Assembly: GCA_004524425.1 (NCBI GenBank)
Contig: SDNN01000133.1
Coordinates: forward strand, 1 to 8,095
Source of the DNA: Promethearchaeota archaeon
Lineage (GTDB): Archaea > Asgardarchaeota > Lokiarchaeia > Sigynarchaeales > SOKP01
Length of the DNA: 8,095 bases
Reading direction: 5' to 3'
The notes under the pieces were generated by a model that saw nothing but the letters and a program-made list of their open reading frames with translations, was not told the DNA's origin and did not search any database. Each line of letters opens with the position of its first letter. Position 1 is the stretch's first letter. The translations under genes and the position numbers were made by a program. This document shows, piece after piece, positions 1 to 5,726 of this stretch.

Positions 1-15
1 AACCAGATTTAACAA
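1..15 (-). CDS. Possible first five codons of a leftward gene cut by the window edge
   Basis: A TTG codon at 15-13 reads leftward off the window edge (Leu-Leu-Asn-Leu-Val). It is preceded, with a 7-nt spacer, by GAGGTGA at 29-23, one of the best Shine-Dalgarno matches in the window. TTG is the commonest start codon of the real genes here, which makes the reading plausible. Other starts in the same stretch (ATG at about 60 and 52, GTG at 26) run into stop codons at once. Only five codons are visible, so nothing can be said about the product, and the ribosome-binding match could be chance. Confidence 0.3.
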
Positions 16-22
16 CTCTATT

Positions 23-70
23 TCACCTCATATTATAAAATTATAAATCATTAGCTTTCATAAATTATTG
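23..70 (-). promoter_or_regulatory. Candidate promoter and ribosome binding site for the left-edge gene
   Basis: On the minus strand, AT-rich TATA-like strings lie at 70-60 (AATAATTTATG) and 47-41 (TTTATAA), followed by the GAGGTGA ribosome-binding match at 29-23. With the first TATA the transcript would start near 39 and include the binding site. With the second it would start near 18 and be nearly leaderless. The sequence alone does not choose between them. Confidence 0.25.
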
Positions 71-140
71 GTTTTCACTCCATTTCTATGGTATCATTTT
101 TTACTATCTCATCTTTTCGGTGGTTTTCTTGATAATAACT

Positions 141-197
141 AAAAAAAAAGAGAGTTTTTATTTGATTTAAGCATGAAGGAGTTACTCTTTCTTCATG
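141..197 (-). terminator. Stop-codon hairpin plus T9 tract ending the tetraspan gene
   Basis: On the minus strand a perfect 7-bp inverted repeat (CATGAAG at 172-178 against CTTCATG at 191-197) encloses the TAA stop codon of the upstream gene (184-182). About 22 nt further on is an uninterrupted run of nine T (149-141). Oligo-T tracts alone are enough for intrinsic termination in many archaea, so the T9 is probably the functional part. The hairpin may stabilise the 3' end. Confidence 0.5.
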
Positions 198-640
198 GTA
201 AAAATCATGATCAGGGTAAAGAGAATTGTTAGTAGCGTTCCAGATATACCACCATAAAATCCAGCACCAAATTCCCAATAAAGCCCTTCTGAATTCAATA
301 CCGCAGCAGTTATCACTGCACCTATGACGATCATTATTAGAACGACAAAGGCTAATATCAGACTTATTATAATAGGAATTCTATTTTTAATCATTCCGGG
401 AATTATAGTTAATAATGAAATTATAGCGCATATAATAAGCAAGAGAGCGGCAAATAGAATAAAAACTCCTTCTACCCCCGAAAAAATGTTTACTACGCCA
501 CTTCCGTAATACCGCCATCCTCCAGCACGATAGTCGTACCACCAATATGCCCATGGTGTTACTAAAATCAAGATTGCGCCAGTTGCTGCAAAAATTAGAG
601 CTAAAATCGAGCTTATCTTAAACAAGAGTGACTTTTCCAT
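182..640 (-). CDS. Small four-helix (tetraspan) membrane protein of unknown function
   Basis: I do not recognise this 152-residue protein. It has four hydrophobic segments at about residues 9-29, 57-80, 88-113 and 128-147, short charged ends (MEKS... and ...MKKE), and two loops placed on the same side. The first loop (about 30-50) is strikingly aromatic, with WAYWWYDY and WRYYG; the second (about 115-130) contains YWEFGAGFYGG. The layout recalls tetraspan proteins in general, but I see no claudin cysteine pair, so I infer no homology. I chose the ATG at 640 because a TATA box is centred about 24 bp upstream, which predicts a leaderless transcript; a GTG at 649 would add three residues. It is transcribed alone and ends at a T9 tract. 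Confidence 0.72.
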   Translation of the reverse strand: MEKSLLFKISSILALIFAATGAILILVTPWAYWWYDYRAGGWRYYGSGVVNIFSGVEGVFILFAALLLIICAIISLLTIIPGMIKNRIPIIISLILAFVVLIMIVIGAVITAAVLNSEGLYWEFGAGFYGGISGTLLTILFTLIMIFTMKKE

Positions 641-658
641 ATTTTTCACAAAATGATG

Positions 659-669
659 TTATTTAAAAA
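659..669 (-). promoter_or_regulatory. TATA box of the tetraspan gene, leaderless geometry
   Basis: TTTTTAAATAA on the minus strand is centred about 24 bp upstream of the ATG at 640. Archaeal TATA boxes usually sit about 25 bp before the transcription start, so the mRNA should begin at or beside that ATG. No Shine-Dalgarno match precedes the ATG, which fits a leaderless message. Confidence 0.45.
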
Positions 670-782
670 TTAGATTTTATTAATTTGATCTTACATTCTT
701 TCAGAATTTAAATATAATTGTTAATAGAAGTAGAATTTAAGTGGGACCCAGATTCAGTTTATAATGAGAGTAAATGAAATGG

Positions 783-1559
783 TCATACTATTTTTGAGAA
801 CATTTTCTTTGCTTCCACATAAGTGGGATTATCTCCTGAAAGCTTGATCAAGTTATCTCCCATCAAATTAATTTTGCTAATGGTCTCATCATTCGGGAGA
901 AATCCAAGCAATTTAACTCCATTCTGTTTTATTTCTTCAACATTTTTTATCAAAAAATCTTTAAGATCCTCAGAAAATCGATTACCTAATATCCAGATGT
1001 TTTCAAATTTAAGCTCGACTTCATTTGATACTTCTATTATTCGTTTCATGGTATGAATGCCCATTTTACTTGGATCTGTGACTATTACAAGATCAGTCAC
1101 ATTACGCCCCGTTTTGCGGGAAAAATGCTCCAATCCTGCAGGTGAGTCGAGCAATGTAATGTCATAATTATTAGAAAGTTGATCTAATACCTTCTTCAAG
1201 ACATCATTTATAAAGCAATAACACCCTTCGCCTTCTTGACGTCCCATTTCGAGCAAATCAAAAGCATCCATTTCAATGAGGCAACTATACACATCAGATT
1301 CAATTAATTGATTTTTTGGAGTGGTCGGAGATAATTTAAATCCTTGGATTTTATCTTTTAGTACTTTCATTTTACCCCCAAGTGTATCACAGAAATTAAC
1401 TTGCTCTCCAATTACATCCGCTACATTGGCATCGGGGTCAGAATCTATGACCAAAATATCCAAATCCTTTTTGTTCTCTTTTAAATATTTTAATAACAAA
1501 ACCAGGCTTGTCGTTTTACCAACGCCACCTTTTCCTGAAAATGCGATTACCTTGTTCAT
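783..1559 (-). CDS. cooC: CooC-type P-loop ATPase, nickel-site maturation factor for CO dehydrogenase
   Basis: This 258-residue cytoplasmic ATPase belongs to the MinD/SIMIBI group. The deviant Walker A is SGKGGVGKTT (residues 8-17) with the signature lysine K10. A switch-I-like DSDPDANVAD follows at 39-48 and Walker B, ITLLDSPAG, at 134-142. The telling feature is the CxC motif GCYC (C113 and C115). In characterised CooC an equivalent CxC binds nickel or zinc at the dimer interface and serves insertion of nickel into the C-cluster of carbon monoxide dehydrogenase. Length matches the family. The start is ATG, with an in-frame TAA not far upstream and only a weak ribosome-binding match. TATA-like TTTATTTATAC lies at 1636-1626. 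No CO dehydrogenase gene is visible nearby, so the partner must be elsewhere. AcsF, the acetyl-CoA synthase helper, is a close relative and cannot be excluded. Confidence 0.88.
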   Translation of the reverse strand: MNKVIAFSGKGGVGKTTSLVLLLKYLKENKKDLDILVIDSDPDANVADVIGEQVNFCDTLGGKMKVLKDKIQGFKLSPTTPKNQLIESDVYSCLIEMDAFDLLEMGRQEGEGCYCFINDVLKKVLDQLSNNYDITLLDSPAGLEHFSRKTGRNVTDLVIVTDPSKMGIHTMKRIIEVSNEVELKFENIWILGNRFSEDLKDFLIKNVEEIKQNGVKLLGFLPNDETISKINLMGDNLIKLSGDNPTYVEAKKMFSKIV

Positions 1560-1748
1560 TTCACACTCATCTTCAATAATTATGCTTTTCTTAAGTTAGG
1601 AAAAGGAGTAAAGAATAAAAATTTTGTATAAATAAATTAGAAGAATATTATTAATTCATCTAAGAAATCAAAAAGATTTTTTTTCAGAACTTAATAAATA
1701 ATAATTTAGCAAATTCATGCTAGTCTAATTTAGTCATGAACTTAATTT

Positions 1749-1775
1749 AAAAAACGATAAAAAACTTTCCAAAAA
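1749..1775 (-). terminator. Oligo-T terminator behind uS2
   Basis: Downstream of the uS2 stop (1788-1786), the minus strand carries three T runs: T5 at 1775-1771, T6 at 1764-1759 and T6 at 1754-1749. There is no convincing hairpin. Closely spaced T runs are the usual archaeal intrinsic termination signal, so uS2 probably ends here. The cooC gene would then have its own promoter in the 226-bp spacer. Confidence 0.45.
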
Positions 1776-1785
1776 TCTTAATAGA

Positions 1786-2598
1786 TTATTCCTGTCGATA
1801 AACAGGTGTTATTTTGGAGGTAAATTCTTCAAGAGTGTAGGGAAATTCGTCTTCACTTGAAATTTTGCCTAATTCAAGCATGATTTGTCTTGCTAAAAGC
1901 CAGAATGCTAAGCCTAAAGCTTTTTTACCCCTGTTATTAGCTGGAACTGCCAAATCTATCCCTTCTAGAGTATCATCGGTATCGAATAGAGCGACTACTG
2001 GAATTCGTGCTAATTGAGCTTCTCTTAAGATGACTTTATCCGCATGAGGATCGATTATCACCACAACGGAGGCATCCTTTATATATGGTTCAATAAGAGG
2101 ATTAGTTAATGAGCCCGGAATGAATCTATCAGTGACAGCTCTACAGCCTAAGACTTCACAGAATTTCTTAACTGGTTCTTTACCGTATCTCCGAACTGAA
2201 GTGACTATAACTTTATCGCTGCCTTCTTCTACATACTTGCTTAAGAATTTAGCTGCAATATTTATTCTTTCATCTGTTTGTGTAAGATCTATAACATATA
2301 GACCATAATTTGTTTGTCTATAGATAAATCGTCTGGCATCTCCCGTTAAAAGTTTTGTTCCGATGTGGATCCCACAACTTAAGTAGAGTTGTTTTTGTTC
2401 TTCATCTTTATCAATTAATTCTTCTTTAGTCTCTAATTCTGCTTCTATATCTTCCGTATCAAGGAGGTCGAGTTCCTCTTCTAAATCAAGGTCTTCTTCA
2501 AAGTCCACATCAAAGTCTAATTCGATTGACTCATCTTCATCTTCATTAAGCTTTTCTGATTCTTCTGGTTCTTCCTTCTTCTTTTTCTTTTTAGCCAA
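1786..2598 (-). CDS. rps2: Small-subunit ribosomal protein uS2 (archaeal S2) with acidic N-terminal extension
   Basis: uS2 is a structural protein of the 30S subunit. The core runs from about residue 67 to 270 and shows the family marks: LSCGIHIGT (73-81), RFIPGSLTNP (158-167), a DPHAD stretch (183-187), REAQLARIPVVAL (192-204), and VPANNRGKKALGL (218-230). Unusually, about 66 residues precede the core: a lysine patch (MAKKKKKK) followed by a run dominated by Glu, Asp and Leu, making the protein 270 residues where archaeal homologues are usually about 200-230. The start is TTG, supported by an in-frame TAA two codons upstream, an AGGT match with 7-nt spacing (2609-2606), and the lack of any Met near the core. 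It stands apart from the RNA-polymerase/enolase genes it often accompanies in archaea. T runs follow the gene. Confidence 0.95.
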   Translation of the reverse strand: MAKKKKKKEEPEESEKLNEDEDESIELDFDVDFEEDLDLEEELDLLDTEDIEAELETKEELIDKDEEQKQLYLSCGIHIGTKLLTGDARRFIYRQTNYGLYVIDLTQTDERINIAAKFLSKYVEEGSDKVIVTSVRRYGKEPVKKFCEVLGCRAVTDRFIPGSLTNPLIEPYIKDASVVVIIDPHADKVILREAQLARIPVVALFDTDDTLEGIDLAVPANNRGKKALGLAFWLLARQIMLELGKISSEDEFPYTLEEFTSKITPVYRQE

Positions 2599-2830
2599 GC
2601 TTTAAACCTGCTCTGAAATCAATTATTTCATTTCTACTATGAATAAATTTGTAAGTTCAGCATAATTTTAATATTTTATTGAATGGAATTTTAAAATTGC
2701 TAAAATTCGATTTATATATCATTAAGAACCTTGAATTTTTTGTAAAAAAGGGGATAAAAATAAAAATTATTATATCATAAAAATTTTTTTTAAAGAAGGA
2801 TAAGGTCAATTATCATAAAGAGTGGTCTAA
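2599..2830. promoter_or_regulatory. Divergent spacer between uS2 and the glycine-zipper membrane protein
   Basis: This 232-bp spacer must hold promoters for both flanking genes. The clearest TATA-like string is TTTATATATC at 2711-2720, which reads almost equally well on both strands but lies about 110 bp from either start codon. Closer candidates are AAATTTATTC (minus strand, 2650-2641) for uS2, giving a leader of about 20 nt, and the T8AAA stretch around 2784-2794 for the rightward gene. I found no open reading frame or clear operator here. Confidence 0.3.
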
Positions 2831-3319
2831 TTGAAATATAGGTTTTTGATTTCTCTTACTATCGGAATTTTTCTCTCATTAATCAGTGTTGGTTTATTTA
2901 CCATGTGGCAAAACTTTAAACAACTTGAAGCCATTTTTCGTTCCAGTTTAATAAGAGGCATGGCACTACTCCTTGGATATAACTTTAGTTTCGATATTAT
3001 TTCTTTTTTCATTACCGGAAACTCTGATCTTTTTTCATTCTTAGCACCTGCCTTACTGGCATGGATTTTTGTTGGATATATTACGGGGTCAATTGCAAAA
3101 GGCTGGAGATCTGGATTGACTTCTGGAACTTTAGTCTATGTTTTCATGATTCTAGCATGGATTTTATTATCTGTAATAGCAGGAGAAGATTTGATGGGAT
3201 TTTTTCAGGGAAATCAATTAATTGCGACAGTCGGAGGATTATTAGGAGCACTTTTAGGAGTCGCAGCGGGGAGTATTTCTGGAGGATACATCTCTGGACC
3301 AGAAGAAGAGTATTATTAA
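2831..3319 (+). CDS. Membrane protein with C-terminal glycine zipper, function unknown
   Basis: I do not recognise a named family, though it looks like the small Gly-rich multi-helix proteins often catalogued as DUFs in archaea. The 162 residues hold four or five hydrophobic segments at about 5-26, 42-62, 66-86, 97-118 and 131-154. The last contains glycines spaced every four residues (G135, G139, G143, G147, G151), a GxxxG ladder that packs helices tightly. The C-terminus is acidic and short (PEEEYY). The start is TTG with a TAA codon immediately before it, so the frame cannot extend upstream; the ribosome-binding match (GTGGT at 2822-2826) is weak. The next possible Met is residue 25, which would remove the first helix. 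A T-rich tract follows, so it is probably transcribed alone. Confidence 0.7.
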   Translation: MKYRFLISLTIGIFLSLISVGLFTMWQNFKQLEAIFRSSLIRGMALLLGYNFSFDIISFFITGNSDLFSFLAPALLAWIFVGYITGSIAKGWRSGLTSGTLVYVFMILAWILLSVIAGEDLMGFFQGNQLIATVGGLLGALLGVAAGSISGGYISGPEEEYY

Positions 3320-3347
3320 ATTGAACCAACCAGAAAAATTTTGCATG

Positions 3348-3366
3348 CTTTTCTTTTTCATTTTTA
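3348..3366 (+). terminator. T-rich terminator tract
   Basis: About 29 nt after the stop codon at 3317-3319, the plus strand has T4, T5 and T5 runs separated by single or double bases (3349-3365). There is no stable hairpin. This is a typical archaeal termination signal and separates this gene from the HD-domain gene, which has its own TATA box immediately downstream. Confidence 0.4.
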
Positions 3367-3373
3367 ATACCTA

Positions 3374-3384
3374 AATTTTTAAAC
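3374..3384 (+). promoter_or_regulatory. TATA box of the HD-domain gene, leaderless geometry
   Basis: AATTTTTAAAC is centred about 29 bp before the ATG at 3409. That places transcription initiation within a few bases of the start codon. No Shine-Dalgarno sequence is present, which agrees with a leaderless transcript. A second AT-rich string, TTTATAAAATATA, is too close to the ATG to serve as its TATA box. Confidence 0.45.
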
Positions 3385-3408
3385 TACATGAATAATTTAT
3401 AAAATATA

Positions 3409-3954
3409 ATGGTCAAGAATAAGGAACTAGCTTTAATTTTACCAGATCGAGAATTCACGCTAGAATTATTGAGAGAACTGAAAGTTCCATTCTCTGTTCG
3501 CCGCCATTCTATTAAGGTTGCTGAAAAAGCTTTAGAAATTGCTAAAAAAATAAAAAAAAAAGAAGTTGATATTAGATTAGTTGAGATTGGTGCTTTAGTC
3601 CATGATATTGGAAGGTCTAAAACCCATGGATTCAATCATGCCTTAATTGGTGGTAAAATTTTAAGAGAGAGAGGCTTTCCTGAAGAGCTAGCAAGAATAT
3701 GCGAGAGACATATCTTAGGAGGCTTAGATAAGGAAGATGCTCAGGCCGTTGGTTTGCCGCCTAAGAATTTTTTGCCGGTGACTTTAGAAGAAAAGATCAT
3801 ATGTTTAGCTGACAAAAGATTATCAGGAAAACACGTGGTAAGTTTACAAAGAAGATTCCAAATTTGGTTTAAAAAATATGGCAAAACTAAGATATTATTA
3901 AAAGCTCAAAAAAGAGTAGAAAAAATGCAAAAAGAAATACAGAGGTTAATGTAA
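3409..3954 (+). CDS. HD-domain metal-dependent phosphohydrolase, archaeal TIGR00295 type
   Basis: This 181-residue protein has the complete HD metal site: H33, the H65-D66 pair in LVHDIGRSKTHG (63-74), a further His at 73 or 77, H101 in ERHILGG, and D135 in CLADKR. The opening VPFSVRRHS and the later VTLEEKI are what I expect of the archaeal family catalogued as TIGR00295. HD proteins hydrolyse phosphoester bonds, often in nucleotides; the substrate of this subfamily is not known to me. The N-terminal region is short, and the C-terminal 30 residues are strongly basic and helical (KYGKTKILLKAQKRVEKMQK), possibly a nucleic-acid or membrane contact. The start is ATG, read from a probably leaderless transcript. 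The gene converges on the aconitase-family operon with a 2-bp gap. Confidence 0.88.
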   Translation: MVKNKELALILPDREFTLELLRELKVPFSVRRHSIKVAEKALEIAKKIKKKEVDIRLVEIGALVHDIGRSKTHGFNHALIGGKILRERGFPEELARICERHILGGLDKEDAQAVGLPPKNFLPVTLEEKIICLADKRLSGKHVVSLQRRFQIWFKKYGKTKILLKAQKRVEKMQKEIQRLM

Positions 3955-3956
3955 CT

Positions 3957-4460
3957 TCATGAATCTTTCAAATCTTTCCTTATTTGATTCAAAATTCCTC
4001 CCGCATCTAAAATATTCATTAAAAATTGGGGTAATTTTTTAAACTCTTTTCTCATGTTTTTGGAATGATTGATTATATATCCCCCTTTTAACGAAACTTC
4101 CAGCTGATCGCCTGGAGAGAATTCATCATCCTTCCAATCTAGTTGTATGCCAGGTATTCCACTGTTTATTAGATTCCTATAATATATTCTTGCGAATGAT
4201 TTTGCGATAATAATTTGTATCCCTAGTATTTTGAAAACATGTACTGCCTCTTCTCTTGAACTGCCTGTTCCAAAGTTTTCACCTGCGATAATTATATTTT
4301 CCTTTTTTACACTTTTTATAAAGTTAGGATCCACATACTGCAAGGTATGCTGGGCCATTTTATCACTATCCCTCATGGTTAAAGTATGACTTGGGACTAT
4401 ATCGTCTGTATTAATGTCATCTCCTAAAACGTAGGCATATCCCTCAAGTTTATCCTTCAA
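3957..4460 (-). CDS. Aconitase-family dehydratase, small (swivelling) subunit, LeuD-like, substrate uncertain
   Basis: The 167 residues match the small subunit of isopropylmalate dehydratase/homoaconitase: GDDINTDDIVPS (13-24), GENFGTGSSREEA (60-72) with the substrate-binding Ser-Arg pair (S68, R69), and SFARIYYRNLINSGIP (88-103). The residues after DDIVP form the specificity loop. In methanogen enzymes it reads YLRT (homoaconitase) or YLVY (isopropylmalate dehydratase), whereas here the aligned stretch is TLTM, so neither assignment is safe. The usual Cys of NFGCGSSRE is Thr. The start is TTG directly after the large subunit's TAA, preceded by GAGAGGTG with a 6-nt spacer, so translation is probably coupled to the large subunit. 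Citramalate/isopropylmalate isomerase or another hydroxyacid dehydratase are the alternatives. A leuD-like label is descriptive only. Confidence 0.88.
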   Translation of the reverse strand: MKDKLEGYAYVLGDDINTDDIVPSHTLTMRDSDKMAQHTLQYVDPNFIKSVKKENIIIAGENFGTGSSREEAVHVFKILGIQIIIAKSFARIYYRNLINSGIPGIQLDWKDDEFSPGDQLEVSLKGGYIINHSKNMRKEFKKLPQFLMNILDAGGILNQIRKDLKDS

Positions 4461-5726
4461 TTATAACACCTCTCTAGGATCAGCTATTTTGCCCTTGATT
4501 GCGGAAATTGCGACGGTGGCAGGTGAAGCTAAATAAACTTGAGAAGTTGGATCACCCATGCGACCCACAAAATTTCTATTAGTGGTACTTATACAAACTT
4601 CTTGAGGACCAAGAACCCCTAAATGTCCTCCTATGCATGGTCCACAAGTACAATTCCCCACCACTGCTCCTGCTTTTATAAAAATCTCAATTAATCCTTC
4701 CTTTAGGGCTTGCAGATATATTTCTTTTGAAGCCGGTATGATAATCAACCTTGTTTTTGGATCTACAACGTTCTTTTTTAAGATCTCTGCTGCTATTCTT
4801 AAATCTTCCATTCTTCCATTTGTACAACTGCCTAAAAATGCTTGATCAATCTCAATTCCTTGCACATCTTCAATTTTTGCGAGATTACCTGGATTAGATG
4901 GTTTGGCAACCACAGGAATAATTTCTGAGAGATCATACTCAAAAGATTTTTCATATATCGCTTCATCATCAGGATTCACGAAATTATTGAAATTTTCAGT
5001 TCTTTTGCTTAACCATTTTTCTAACTTTTTATCTGGTAGGAAAACACCAAATTTCGCCCCGGCTTCTACTGTCATGTTCGAGACTGTCATTCTGCCATCA
5101 ATTGAAAAAGAGTTAGCACCTTCACCCAGGAATTCTAAAGATTTATATATTGCTCCTTTGGTTGACAAATTTCCTATAAATGTCAATATGAAGTCCTTTG
5201 ACATCACTCCTTTCTGTAATTCTCCTGTTAAGACTATTTTAAACGATTCTGGAACTTTGAACCATAATTTGCCTGTTGCGAAGACAACAGAAACATCCGT
5301 TGCTCCTATTCCAGTGGATAAGCAATTGAAAGCACCATAGGTTGTCGTGTGACTATCTGAACCAACAATTAGCATTCCTGGTCGAGAAAAACCCATTTCA
5401 GGCAGAACCTGGTGACAAATCCCTTGATTAAGTTGATAGCCAAAATTATGAATGAATTTATATTTTTCAGCAAATTTTCTACAGTCTTGATGCATCTGAG
5501 CTGCTGAAATCGTAGGCGCGGGAACCCAGTGATCCAAAATAAAAAAAATTTTATTTGGATTCCACACGTGATCGATTCCAAGTTTTTCATATTCTTCATG
5601 TATCCTGCCGCCTAATTGTTCATGCACCATGATTAAATCTATTTCACAATTAATGAATTGACCAGGAGACACTTTGCCAACGTCTGAATGTTCAAGTAAA
5701 ATCTTTTCTGCGATTGTATAACTCAA
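4461..5726 (-). CDS. Aconitase-family dehydratase, large [4Fe-4S] subunit, LeuC-like, substrate uncertain
   Basis: This 421-residue cytoplasmic subunit would carry the [4Fe-4S] cluster that binds and dehydrates a hydroxyacid together with the small subunit. Cluster ligands are C301 (in FLGSCTNGRMEDLR) and C361/C364 (in CTCGPCIGGHLGVLG), the normal three-cysteine layout. Other marks are the D65-H66 pair (LDHWVPAPT), NQGICHQVLPE (100-110), VGSDSHTTTYGAFN (121-134), GATDVSVVFATG (141-152) and CISTTNRNFVGRMGDP (378-393). The usual HDxTxP stretch near residue 35 is instead HEQLGG, an unusual substitution in the substrate region. The start is TTG, overlapping the peptidase stop as TTGA; GAGGAGGT lies 12 nt upstream (5746-5739), which is rather far. 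No leuA, leuB or homocitrate synthase gene is in the window, so leucine or 2-oxo-acid elongation cannot be assumed. Confidence 0.9.
   Translation of the reverse strand: MSYTIAEKILLEHSDVGKVSPGQFINCEIDLIMVHEQLGGRIHEEYEKLGIDHVWNPNKIFFILDHWVPAPTISAAQMHQDCRKFAEKYKFIHNFGYQLNQGICHQVLPEMGFSRPGMLIVGSDSHTTTYGAFNCLSTGIGATDVSVVFATGKLWFKVPESFKIVLTGELQKGVMSKDFILTFIGNLSTKGAIYKSLEFLGEGANSFSIDGRMTVSNMTVEAGAKFGVFLPDKKLEKWLSKRTENFNNFVNPDDEAIYEKSFEYDLSEIIPVVAKPSNPGNLAKIEDVQGIEIDQAFLGSCTNGRMEDLRIAAEILKKNVVDPKTRLIIIPASKEIYLQALKEGLIEIFIKAGAVVGNCTCGPCIGGHLGVLGPQEVCISTTNRNFVGRMGDPTSQVYLASPATVAISAIKGKIADPREVL
4467..4474 (-). promoter_or_regulatory. Ribosome binding site that fixes the TTG start of the small subunit
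   Basis: GAGAGGTG on the minus strand lies 6 nt before the TTG at 4460 and inside the last codons of the large-subunit gene (Arg-Glu-Val before Leu-stop). It is a strong Shine-Dalgarno match at ideal spacing. It indicates that downstream operon genes here use leadered initiation even where first genes look leaderless. Confidence 0.65.

Noticed and set aside
75..278. 67-codon minus-strand frame overlapping the end of the tetraspan gene
   Set aside because: It lies largely in another frame of a better-supported membrane protein on the same strand, has no ribosome-binding site, and its extra part is low-complexity sequence through the terminator.
182..640. Claudin or other eukaryotic tetraspan homology
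   Set aside because: Four helices and an aromatic first loop are suggestive, but the conserved loop cysteines and W-GLW-type motif are absent.
741..751. GC-rich near-palindrome GTGGGACCCAG downstream of cooC
   Set aside because: The arms are too close to form an RNA hairpin and no T tract follows; it stands out only for its base composition.
1321..1599. 92-codon plus-strand frame
   Set aside because: Antisense to the CooC N-terminal P-loop region; no recognisable features.
1714..1740. Inverted repeat TTCATG...CATGAA in the spacer between uS2 and cooC
   Set aside because: Only 6 bp with a long loop and no matching operator on the other side; within chance for AT-rich DNA.
3061..3324. 87-codon plus-strand frame inside the 2831 membrane protein
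   Set aside because: Alternate frame of a coherent membrane protein; its composition is that of a frame shadow.
4903..5340. 145-codon plus-strand frame
   Set aside because: It is wholly antisense to the well-conserved large subunit; the protein shows no family features.
3957..5726. Firm annotation as leuCD of leucine biosynthesis
   Set aside because: Specificity residues differ and no other leucine genes are present, so gene symbols were withheld.
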